Shown here in pieces: positions 1 through 5,323 of a DNA stretch of 5,323 bases. The position numbers and the translations under genes were made by a program. The stretch spans positions 1 through 5,323 of the forward strand of contig JAOZMR010000205.1 of the NCBI GenBank assembly GCA_029934215.1, written 5' to 3'. The DNA is from Pontiellaceae bacterium (GTDB taxonomy: Bacteria > Verrucomicrobiota > Kiritimatiellia > Kiritimatiellales > Tichowtungiaceae). A model generated the notes under the pieces. The model had not been told where the DNA came from. It was given only the letters and a program-made list of their open reading frames with translations, and searched no databases. The stretch's first letter is position 1. Every line of letters begins with the position of its first letter.

Positions 1-122
1 TCGCCTACGGCTCACAAAAAAAATAAAAAAAACGCCACCAGCACATTTCCGATATATGCAACCAAAAAACACACAATGAATTGGTATAAAAATTGCATGT
101 AAATAAAATAAAAAATAAAAAA
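1..122. other. A-rich leader upstream of the chemoreceptor gene
   Basis: This stretch holds no gene I can support. It begins with a GC-richer piece (positions 1-15) and becomes strongly A-rich up to the ATG at 123. An open frame continues upstream of that ATG to a TTG at 93, but its extra ten residues are mostly Lys and Asn encoded by the A-rich leader and look like untranslated sequence. A promoter for the downstream operon probably lies here or just before the window. I could not find a convincing Bacteroidota-type -33/-7 pair, and no Shine-Dalgarno sequence is seen before 123. Confidence 0.5.
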
Positions 123-1208
123 ATGTTTGAAAAAATTAATAATATTTCAATAAAAAAGAAAGTAAGTTTCTTTATAAGTTTTGTCGTAGGAGTTTTATTT
201 ATTCTATTTTCCGCTTTCATTATTTTTAATATGAACGCAAATATTGAAAACGAAAAAATAATTAATAAACTAATAATAATAACAATAATTTCCGGACTAA
301 CAGTAACCGGAATTGCATTTGGTGCAACTTGGTTTATTGTTAGTTATGCTCTAAAAGATTTGCAGGAAATTGGAAAATTTGCAAAACAAATAGCCGACGG
401 AAGACTAAACAAAACATTCAGAAGCAGAAGAAAAGACGAAATCGGAAAAATAATAAAATCACTTGTAAATATAAAAGATAGGCTTTCAGTTGTTATTCTT
501 ACTTCGCAAAAACTAAGCAAATTACTAATAAATTCAACAGAAAATTTAAACGAAGCTTCTGTAAAAATAACTGAAACCACAAGCGAGCAAGCAACATCGG
601 TAGAAGAAATATCTTCATCAATGGAACAAATGTATGCTACAATAAGTTCAAACAACGAAAAAGCCGAAGATACAAGTAAAATTACACAAATTTCTGTAAA
701 AAAATTAAGAGACAATAAAGTGATGATAATAAACACTTTAAAATCGGTTGCAGAAATAAATGAAAAAATTACAATTATTCAAGAAATTGCTAATAAAACA
801 GATATTTTGTCTATTAATGCAGCTATTGAAGCAGCAAGAGCAGGAGATGCCGGGCGAGGATTTTCAGTAGTAGCACAAGAAATAAGAAAACTTGCTGATA
901 AAACAAAAATTGCATCAAATGATATTATTGAACTTTCAAAATCAAATCAAGAACTATCAAAATTGGCATCAGACGAAATTATTAAAATAATACCTGAAAT
1001 TACTAAAAGTGCCGAAATGATAAAACATATTGCAGACGCAAGCACAGAACAACAAACCGGTATCAGTCAGGTAAATAACTCAATACAAGAACTTAATAGC
1101 GTTTCGCAAAAAAACGCAGCAACTTCCGAAGAAATTTCTGCAACTTACAGCGAAATAATACAATATATAAAAGAATTAAATGAAACAATAGAATATTTTA
1201 CAGTTTAA
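123..1208 (+). CDS. Methyl-accepting chemotaxis protein with two membrane helices and no ligand domain
   Basis: This is a membrane chemoreceptor that would control the histidine kinase CheA through CheW. From the ATG at 123 it has 361 residues. A short basic N-terminus is followed by membrane helix 1 (about 14-36), a loop of only about a dozen residues, and helix 2 (about 50-75). A HAMP segment follows (about 75-121, with ADGRLN and DEIG motifs), then a long coiled-coil signalling domain. The hairpin tip is almost canonical: INAAIEAARAGDAGRGF lies at about 231-247, followed by VVAQEIRKLADKT. Glu/Gln/Ser/Thr-rich stretches at about 150-170 and 305-340 fit methylation regions. No C-terminal CheR-tethering pentapeptide is present. 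The loop is too short for a dCache, sCache or four-helix sensor, so the signal probably comes through the membrane, the HAMP segment or a partner protein. A TTG at 93 would add ten residues, but ATG 123 is preferred. The next gene starts 23 nt downstream. Confidence 0.93.
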   Translation: MFEKINNISIKKKVSFFISFVVGVLFILFSAFIIFNMNANIENEKIINKLIIITIISGLTVTGIAFGATWFIVSYALKDLQEIGKFAKQIADGRLNKTFRSRRKDEIGKIIKSLVNIKDRLSVVILTSQKLSKLLINSTENLNEASVKITETTSEQATSVEEISSSMEQMYATISSNNEKAEDTSKITQISVKKLRDNKVMIINTLKSVAEINEKITIIQEIANKTDILSINAAIEAARAGDAGRGFSVVAQEIRKLADKTKIASNDIIELSKSNQELSKLASDEIIKIIPEITKSAEMIKHIADASTEQQTGISQVNNSIQELNSVSQKNAATSEEISATYSEIIQYIKELNETIEYFTV

Positions 1209-1231
1209 ATTTATAAACAAAAAAAAATAAA

Positions 1232-1963
1232 ATGGCAAAAATTACAATGAGTGTAATTAAAAAAGTGCAAGATTACATAGACAACAATGCCAACAACTTC
1301 AAATATCTTGAAGAACTTGCACACGGCATTACAAGTACAATCCACAACGAGTTGAAAGAATTTAACGTTTTGAGCAGAATTTTCATAAATCTGCCCTACA
1401 AATCGTTACCAAAAGCAAACAAAAAAGCAGTTGATGCCTTAACAAACTCGTTAAATGTGAGTTCTAAAATTAGAAGGAACACACAAATTTTGTCTCTTGT
1501 AGGTTCAAGCGGCTTGCAGCCTGAATGGAACGATAGAGCAAACTCTCAAGGGCATGTAGGAATACCCTTAATTTCTACCGAGTTTATTGACGGAATACCT
1601 ATGATGGCTCGTTTACTTGGCGAACTGGGTATTGATATTGAGGGTATTTATGAAGTAAAAGCAGGCATTACCGCCAATGTAATAGAAGAAGAACAAGGCT
1701 TGTTTTATGTAGATGACGCACATACAAAAACCGATAAAAAAGGTCGTTTAATTATTGCAGCACAAGATTTTGTAAAATCAAGCAATGTAAAAACTGTTTT
1801 TGGTTTGGGAGGAAATATTAGAGAAAATAATTATTTTACATTTATCATTTTCAATAATCAGCTATTGCCCGAAGAAGAAACAAAATTAACTCTTTTGCTT
1901 ACTTCTGCAATTGCAGATGCCTTTGAACCTTACGTTAAAAAAGGACGGATTTTTAAGAAATAA
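1232..1963 (+). CDS. Conserved soluble protein, possible stand-alone GAF-like sensor domain
   Basis: I do not firmly recognise this 243-residue protein. It has no signal peptide, no membrane segment and no cysteine, so it is probably cytosolic. It has a helical N-terminal part (about 1-85) and then a mixed alpha/beta part. The latter contains a motif around GLQPEWNDRANSQGHVGIPL (about 94-113), followed by helix IPMMARLLGELGID (122-135). Later come AQDFV (177-181), VFGLGGN (189-195), a strand FTFIIF (202-207), and a C-terminal helix ending AFEPYVKKGRIF (230-241). From memory this order (EWNDR..GH, PMxARLL..LG, FGLGG, FxxIIF, GRIF) resembles a sensor-like region fused to some histidine kinases and nucleotide cyclases. 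That is a recollection, not a search result. The gene follows the chemoreceptor by 23 nt and precedes larC by 5 nt. It may therefore be co-transcribed with both and could be a soluble signal-input partner. ATG 1232 is used; ATG 1247 is a possible alternative. Confidence 0.8.
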   Translation: MAKITMSVIKKVQDYIDNNANNFKYLEELAHGITSTIHNELKEFNVLSRIFINLPYKSLPKANKKAVDALTNSLNVSSKIRRNTQILSLVGSSGLQPEWNDRANSQGHVGIPLISTEFIDGIPMMARLLGELGIDIEGIYEVKAGITANVIEEEQGLFYVDDAHTKTDKKGRLIIAAQDFVKSSNVKTVFGLGGNIRENNYFTFIIFNNQLLPEEETKLTLLLTSAIADAFEPYVKKGRIFKK

Positions 1964-1968
1964 ATACA

Positions 1969-2706
1969 ATGAAAATTTTATACTACGATTGTTTTTCGGG
2001 CATAAGTGGCGATATGAACCTCGCCGCTATGCTCGAACTTGGTGTGCCTGAAAAATATTTAACAGATAATTTGGCAAAATTAAATGTCAAAAATTATAAA
2101 ATTATTGCCGAAAAAAATAATATCAACGGAATAGGTGGAACAAAAGTTACGGTAAAACTAACAAAAGAAGACCACAAACACCGCCATTTAAAAGATATTA
2201 AAGACATTATTAATAATTCAGATTTATCTGAAAATATACAGCAAAAATCAATAAAAATATTTGAAAAAATTGCTGTGGCAGAAGCAAAAATTCATCAAAC
2301 AACAGTTGAAAAAATACATTTTCACGAAGTAGGTGCAGTAGATGCAATTGTTGATATTGTGGGAGCTGCAATTTGTTTAGACTATCTGAAACCGGATAAA
2401 ATTATTTGTTCTGAAATTGAGCTTGGCAGTGGTTTTGCAAAGTGTGCACATGGTATAATTCCTGTTCCCGCACCGGCAACTCTCGAAATTCTAAAAAATA
2501 TACCTATAAGCATAGGTAAACAAAATTTTGAAGCAACAACACCAACAGGAGCAGCTATTTTATCAGTAATTGTAGATGAATTTAAGGAAAGCACTTCTAT
2601 AAATATTAGTAAAACAGCTTATGGATTAGGTCATAAAAAATCAGAAAAACCTAATATGCTTAGGCTTATGCTTGGTAGCGATGCAAAAAAAAAAGTTCAT
2701 ACATAA
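1969..2706 (+). CDS. larC: Nickel-pincer cofactor nickel insertase LarC, N-terminal part (LarC1)
   Basis: LarC catalyses CTP-dependent insertion of nickel into pyridinium-3,5-bisthiocarboxylic acid mononucleotide, giving the NPN cofactor of lactate racemase and its homologues. This frame encodes the N-terminal 245 residues. It opens with the family hallmark MKILYYDCFSGISGDM. It also carries HRHLKDI (about 64-70), FHEVGAVDAIVDIVGA (about 118-133), PVPAPATLEIL (about 165-175) and TPTGAAIL (about 191-198). The frame stops at 2704-2706 just after a run of ten A (2685-2694). The rest of LarC continues in the -1 frame, to the normal family C-terminus at 3113. Read through with a -1 shift at the A run, the product would be about 381 residues, a plausible full LarC. 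A programmed frameshift joining LarC1 and LarC2 is known from Lactiplantibacillus plantarum. A miscounted homopolymer in the sequence is the main alternative. Confidence 0.93.
   Translation: MKILYYDCFSGISGDMNLAAMLELGVPEKYLTDNLAKLNVKNYKIIAEKNNINGIGGTKVTVKLTKEDHKHRHLKDIKDIINNSDLSENIQQKSIKIFEKIAVAEAKIHQTTVEKIHFHEVGAVDAIVDIVGAAICLDYLKPDKIICSEIELGSGFAKCAHGIIPVPAPATLEILKNIPISIGKQNFEATTPTGAAILSVIVDEFKESTSINISKTAYGLGHKKSEKPNMLRLMLGSDAKKKVHT
2685..2694 (+). other. A10 slippery run joining larC1 to larC2 (-1 frameshift)
   Basis: In the larC1 frame the run reads GCA AAA AAA AAA GTT, with a stop three codons after it (2704-2706). Two tandem AAA codons preceded by A form the classic A AAA AAA slippery heptamer. 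Both tRNAs can re-pair perfectly after slipping back one base. In the -1 frame the text continues as SSYIIECNIDDMNPE, which joins smoothly to the conserved LarC C-terminal domain. A run of ten A is also long enough for RNA polymerase slippage, where one extra A would restore the frame. If the true genome had 11 or 8 A, the gene would be intact without any recoding. Confidence 0.7.
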
Positions 2707-3113
2707 TTGAATGTAATATTGACGATATGAACCCCGAACTTTACGAATATATTTCAACAAAATTATTCAAGGCAGGAGCATCTGATGTCTATTACACAAG
2801 TATTTTTATGAAAAAAAGCCGTCCCGGTATTAAATTTTCGGTTCTCTGTAAAAGCGATAAATTAGAACAATTAAAGAAAATTGTGCTTACAGAAACTACA
2901 ACTTTTGGACTGCGAACTTTTCCTGTAAGCAAAACGGAATTAGAACGGACTTTTGAAAAAAAACAGACTAAATACGGAGAAATTACAATCAAATCGGGTT
3001 TCCTTAACGGAAAAAAAATTAAAGAAAAACCGGAATACGAAGATTGCAAAAAAATTGCAGACAATAATAATATTTCAATAAATGAAATTTATGACTTTAC
3101 AGGAAAAGGATAA
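2694..3113 (+). CDS. larC: Nickel insertase LarC, C-terminal part (LarC2), in the -1 frame
   Basis: This is the C-terminal domain of LarC, the part associated with CTP binding and hydrolysis. The conserved text starts before any ATG. Codons at 2706-2726 read IIECNIDD, and MNPELYEYISTKLFKAGASD follows from the ATG at 2727. Further family features are MKKSRPGIKFSVLC, the ETTTFGLRT region, the TKYGEITIKSG strand and KPEYEDCKKIA near the end. The family C-terminus is present and ends at 3113, so nothing is missing downstream. Starting at ATG 2727 would give 128 residues but lose the first conserved strand (IIECNIDD). Expression as a fusion with LarC1 through the A run is therefore more likely than independent initiation. 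The upstream boundary given is the first base of the first new-frame codon after the shift. The reading frame overlaps the start of larE by 23-32 nt. Confidence 0.88.
   Translation, partial: SSYIIECNIDDMNPELYEYISTKLFKAGASDVYYTSIFMKKSRPGIKFSVLCKSDKLEQLKKIVLTETTTFGLRTFPVSKTELERTFEKKQTKYGEITIKSGFLNGKKIKEKPEYEDCKKIADNNNISINEIYDFTGKG
2695..2732 (+). repeat. Perfect 7-bp inverted repeat just after the larC slippery run
   Basis: GTTCATA (2695-2701) and TATGAAC (2726-2732) are perfect reverse complements separated by 24 nt. The 3' arm contains the ATG at 2727, the only early start codon in the larC2 frame. If it folds in mRNA, the stem would begin directly after the A run with no spacer. Classic frameshift-stimulating structures have several nucleotides of spacer, so a stimulatory role is doubtful. 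Partial masking of the ATG is possible. The stem is AU-rich and may be chance. Confidence 0.3.
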
Positions 3114-3891
3114 AAAATTATCAGAAATATTAAAGGAGATGCAAAGCGTTAGTATTGCATTTTCCGGTGGTGTGGACAGCACTTTTCTGCTTTGGAAAGC
3201 AAAACAAGTTTTGAACAAAAATGTAAAATCATACACAATACAAACGCCCTACATTCCGAAATGGGAAATTGCAGAAGCCAAAGAACTTGCAGAAAAAATT
3301 GGAGCAGAACACAAAATTCTACAATTAAAATATCCCGAAAATATTAGAAATAATCCCGAAAATCGTTGTTATTTATGTAAAACACAACTTTTTAGTTATC
3401 TTAAAAAAATTAGCAAAGAACAAAAAATGAACTTTCTTTGCGAAGGAACAAATGCTGATGACTTGAACGATTATCGCCCCGGAAGAAAAGCAATCGAAGA
3501 GTTAGAAGTCCGTAGTCCGTTACTTGAAGCAGGTTTAAGCAAGAGCGAAATACGACAATTATCGGAAAAAGCAGGACTTCCAACATGGAATAAACCGGCT
3601 TACGCTTGCCTACTCACACGGCTACCGCACAATACAAAAGTTGATGAAAACATTCTGAAAAGAATAGAAAAAGCCGAAAAGTTTTTGATTGACAAAAATA
3701 TAAGAGCCGTAAGGGTTAGAACGCACAACAAAATAGCAAGAATTGAAACAACACAAGAGAATATGAAACAATTAATTTCAGAACCTATTAGTCGTCAGAC
3801 TTATAAGTATTTCAAATCCATAGGCTACGAGTTTGTTAGTATTGACATACTTGGTTATAAAACAGGAAGTTTTAATAAAAAAAATAAATGA
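3082..3891 (+). CDS. larE: ATP-dependent sulfurtransferase LarE, three-cysteine type
   Basis: LarE is a cytosolic PP-loop enzyme. It adenylates the carboxylates of the LarB product and replaces them with thiocarboxylates during NPN cofactor synthesis. From ATG 3082 it has 269 residues, close to family length. The ATP-binding PP-loop is SGGVDST (28-34). A conserved DDLNDYRPG lies at about 126-134, WNKPAYACLLTR at about 169-180, and a C-terminal VRVRTHNKIARIE at about 210-222. Cys176 sits where the sacrificial sulfur-donor cysteine of L. plantarum LarE lies. In addition there is RCYLCK with Cys96 and Cys99, where the L. plantarum enzyme as I recall it has no cysteines. Three such cysteines are typical of LarE forms that hold a [4Fe-4S] cluster and can act catalytically. 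Two starts are possible, ATG 3082 and ATG 3091 (MTLQEK). Both overlap the end of larC2, and neither has a clear ribosome binding site. larB follows with a 4-nt overlap. Confidence 0.95.
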   Translation: MKFMTLQEKDKKLSEILKEMQSVSIAFSGGVDSTFLLWKAKQVLNKNVKSYTIQTPYIPKWEIAEAKELAEKIGAEHKILQLKYPENIRNNPENRCYLCKTQLFSYLKKISKEQKMNFLCEGTNADDLNDYRPGRKAIEELEVRSPLLEAGLSKSEIRQLSEKAGLPTWNKPAYACLLTRLPHNTKVDENILKRIEKAEKFLIDKNIRAVRVRTHNKIARIETTQENMKQLISEPISRQTYKYFKSIGYEFVSIDILGYKTGSFNKKNK

Positions 3892-4634
3892 ATAAAAAAC
3901 AAATACATAATTTACTTCTACAAGTAAAACAAGGAAATACAGATATTGAAACGGCTACTAATGAGCTAATTGAGTTACCATATAAAGATTTAGAATTTGC
4001 AAAAATTGATAACCACAGAGAACTTCGCACCGGCTATCCGGAAGTAATATATTGTGAAGGAAAAACAGACGAGCAGATTTTAGAAATAATAGAATATATG
4101 CACAGCCGAAAAAGTAATATTTTGGCAACAAGGGCAGAAAAAACTGTATTTGAAAAACTTATTAAAATCATTCCTATCGCAAAATATAATCCGATAGGAA
4201 AAACGATTTCAATAATTAACAAAAAAACAGAACCAACACAAAGCTCAATAGCCATAATTACAGCAGGAACATCTGACATGGCAGTTGCAGAAGAGGCTGT
4301 TGAAACTGCCGAAATTTTCGGAAATAAAGTTATAAAAATTTATGATGCCGGAGTTGCCGGACTTCATCGTTTATACAGTAAAATGTCCTTAATTCGTCAG
4401 GCAAAAGTTTTGATAGTAATAGCCGGAATGGAAGGAGCACTCGCCAGCGTTGTTGCAGGAATGACTGATAAACCGGTTATTGCAGTCCCGACAAGCATAG
4501 GATACGGAGCAAATTTTGGTGGAATTTCAGCACTGCTCGGAATGCTTACAAGTTGTGCAAACAGCGTAACGGTAGTAAATATTGATAATGGATTTGGTGC
4601 TGCATATTCGGCAAGTATAATTAATAAATTATAA
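3888..4634 (+). CDS. larB: Pyridinium-3,5-biscarboxylic acid mononucleotide synthase LarB
   Basis: LarB starts NPN cofactor synthesis. It carboxylates the pyridinium ring of nicotinic acid adenine dinucleotide and hydrolyses the phosphoanhydride. The 248-residue protein has the family's N-terminal helical region with RELRTGYPEVIYCEGKT (about 44-60). It then has a domain related to PurE-type AIR carboxylases: TAGTSDMAVAEEA (about 125-137), YDAGVAGLHR (about 152-161), VIAGMEGALASVVAG (about 177-191), VPTSIGYGANFGG (about 200-212) and VVNIDNGFGAAYSA (about 229-242). Cys223 in LLGMLTSCAN corresponds closely to Cys221 of L. plantarum LarB, reported as the nucleophile that attaches to the pyridinium ring. 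All expected motifs are present and the length is normal. The start codon overlaps the larE stop as ATGA (3888-3891), suggesting translational coupling. The transporter gene starts 1 nt after its stop codon. Confidence 0.95.
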   Translation: MNKKQIHNLLLQVKQGNTDIETATNELIELPYKDLEFAKIDNHRELRTGYPEVIYCEGKTDEQILEIIEYMHSRKSNILATRAEKTVFEKLIKIIPIAKYNPIGKTISIINKKTEPTQSSIAIITAGTSDMAVAEEAVETAEIFGNKVIKIYDAGVAGLHRLYSKMSLIRQAKVLIVIAGMEGALASVVAGMTDKPVIAVPTSIGYGANFGGISALLGMLTSCANSVTVVNIDNGFGAAYSASIINKL

Positions 4635-4635
4635 A

Positions 4636-5247
4636 ATGATAATTACCGGGCTAACAACAAGTATATTACACGTCCTATCCGGACCCGACCACCTCGCAGC
4701 TGTTACAACTATTGCTGCGGATAAAAAAAACAAATCGTGGTTTGTAGGTCTTATTTGGGGATTAGGTCATAATTTAGGAGTATTAATTATTGGTCTTTTA
4801 TTTTGGTTATTTCGCAATTATATACCAGTTGAAACAATCTCTAAATACAGTGAAGTAGTAGTTGGTTTTGTGCTAATTTACATTGGTATAGTTGCAATAA
4901 TAAAAATAAATAAGAAGAAAATTGATAAAGATAAAGAAGTAAGCAAAAAGAAAGGTATGTTTATAATTATGCTGATTGGATTAATTCATGGATTTGCAGG
5001 AATTTCACACATAATAGGGTTATTACCAACACTTGCCTTACCAACAAATACTGCAGTATTTTTATATATATTCGGTTTTATGATTGGCACAATAACTGCG
5101 ATGATATTTTATTCACAGTTAATAGGAATAATATCAAATAAATTTGAAAAATCAAATAAAAAAAGCAAGTTATTAACATTCAAAAGCTTATTGATAATTT
5201 TCACATTAGGTGTTGGTATCTTTTGGATAACAAAATCAATCATTTGA
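4636..5247 (+). CDS. NicO/UreH-type nickel/cobalt transporter
   Basis: This is an integral inner-membrane protein of 203 residues with about six hydrophobic helices: roughly 2-25, 36-59, 70-91, 107-132, 138-166 and 181-200. The family's metal-related motif is present near the start (His12, then GPDHLAAV at 16-23). A second conserved element, WGLGHNLG, lies at 41-48, and further histidines lie at 118 (IHGF) and 125 (SHIIG). A lysine-rich cytosolic loop (about 90-107) separates the two halves, as in UreH/NicO proteins. It could import or export nickel or cobalt; family membership alone does not fix direction. Its position 1 nt after larB, in an operon whose product needs one nickel per cofactor, favours nickel uptake for LarC. 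It is shorter than RcnA-type efflux proteins and lacks their long histidine-rich loop, which also points away from efflux. It is the last gene before the group II intron end at 5266. Confidence 0.82.
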   Translation: MIITGLTTSILHVLSGPDHLAAVTTIAADKKNKSWFVGLIWGLGHNLGVLIIGLLFWLFRNYIPVETISKYSEVVVGFVLIYIGIVAIIKINKKKIDKDKEVSKKKGMFIIMLIGLIHGFAGISHIIGLLPTLALPTNTAVFLYIFGFMIGTITAMIFYSQLIGIISNKFEKSNKKSKLLTFKSLLIIFTLGVGIFWITKSII

Positions 5248-5265
5248 AAAAAAACAAAGCATATA

Positions 5266-5323
5266 ATCGAGTAGATGACTGACTATCACAATAATAGACA
5301 GTACACCTCTCACACCGCTATTA
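5266..5323 (-). mobile_element. 3' end of a group II intron (domain VI), body continues beyond the window
   Basis: Read on the minus strand, this segment folds as a group II intron domain VI. The stem, from the outside in, is as follows. GAG/CUC pairs 5309-5311 with 5269-5271. A single unpaired A lies opposite T5272. AGGUG/CAUCU pairs 5304-5308 with 5273-5277. One U (5303) is bulged. ACUG/CAGU pairs 5299-5302 with 5278-5281. A U-U mismatch follows, then CUAU/AUAG (5294-5297 with 5283-5286), closed by a 7-nt loop. The unpaired A is followed by CUCGAU, placing the 3' splice site six nucleotides after the branch point and ending in the AY consensus. The known L. lactis Ll.LtrB intron ends in the same way (CUACUUCAC). 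The upstream GCGGTGTGAGAGG text is also familiar from bacterial group II introns. Domain V and any reverse transcriptase would lie beyond position 5323. The orientation is antisense to the operon. Confidence 0.72.

Noticed and set aside
1..15. On the minus strand this reads GTGAGCCGTAGGCGA, resembling the first half of a group II intron domain V.
   Set aside because: Only the 5' half would be present before the window ends, so the hairpin cannot be tested. A 3-bp GCC/GGC palindrome is enough to explain the look. The sequence further to the left is needed.
81..122. Possible promoter (TTGGTATAAA and nearby TA-rich text) upstream of the chemoreceptor.
   Set aside because: The region is so AT-rich that promoter-like matches are expected by chance, and no clear TAnnTTTG element with correct spacing is present.
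93..122. TTG at 93 as the chemoreceptor start, adding ten residues.
   Set aside because: The added residues come from the A-rich leader (mostly Lys and Asn). ATG 123 gives a typical short basic N-terminus before the first helix.
5..220. Minus-strand ORF of 71 codons over the leader and the start of the chemoreceptor gene.
   Set aside because: Its product is dominated by Phe, Ile and Leu from the complement of A-rich DNA. It overlaps a well-supported gene and shows no family motif.
344..736. Minus-strand ORF of 130 codons inside the chemoreceptor gene.
   Set aside because: It is a shadow of the coiled-coil coding region; the + strand frame carries canonical HAMP and signalling-domain motifs.
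2704..2726. larC as a decayed pseudogene.
   Set aside because: Both parts retain full conserved motifs and a proper C-terminus. The only defect is a single frame offset exactly at a slippery A run, and recoding of larC is known.
138..3082. A 17-bp direct repeat (AATAATATTTCAATAAA) at 138-154 and 3066-3082.
   Set aside because: Both copies lie in coding sequence, encode the same short Asn-Ile-Ser-Ile text in the same phase, and consist of AT-rich codons. Chance is sufficient.
5248..5265. Rho-independent terminator after the transporter gene.
   Set aside because: There is only an A-rich spacer without a GC stem. The hairpin further right is better explained as intron domain VI on the minus strand and has no T tract on the + strand.

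Overview
The window is low in GC and A-rich. Its genes are packed head to tail on the + strand, and A-rich leaders rather than clear Shine-Dalgarno sequences precede most starts. Together with the protein flavour this suggests a Bacteroidota-type bacterium, probably anaerobic or fermentative. That assignment is an inference from composition and style, not from a marker gene.

Layout. Positions 1-122 are a short A-rich leader. Positions 123-1208 encode a two-transmembrane methyl-accepting chemotaxis protein with almost no extracytoplasmic domain. Positions 1232-1963 encode a soluble conserved protein that may be a stand-alone sensor domain. Positions 1969-4634 hold the three maturation genes for the nickel-pincer nucleotide (NPN) cofactor in the order larC-larE-larB. 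larC is split into two frames by a -1 offset at a run of ten A. Positions 4636-5247 encode a six-helix membrane protein of the NicO/UreH nickel/cobalt transporter type. Gaps between genes are 23, 5, a frameshift junction, an overlap, a 4-nt overlap and 1 nt, so all of them may be one operon.

How the genes work together. LarB carboxylates nicotinic acid adenine dinucleotide to a pyridinium-3,5-biscarboxylic acid mononucleotide. LarE sulfurates both carboxylates. LarC inserts nickel using CTP. The transporter plausibly supplies the nickel. The enzyme that uses the cofactor (LarA or a homologue) is not in the window. How the chemoreceptor and the soluble protein relate to this pathway is unknown; only tight linkage is seen.

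Right edge. From 5266 to the end, the minus strand folds into a convincing group II intron domain VI with a bulged branch-point A, ending in AU. A group II intron therefore appears to lie antisense just 18 nt after the last gene, with its body outside the window. The two observations most worth checking are the larC frameshift site and this intron end.
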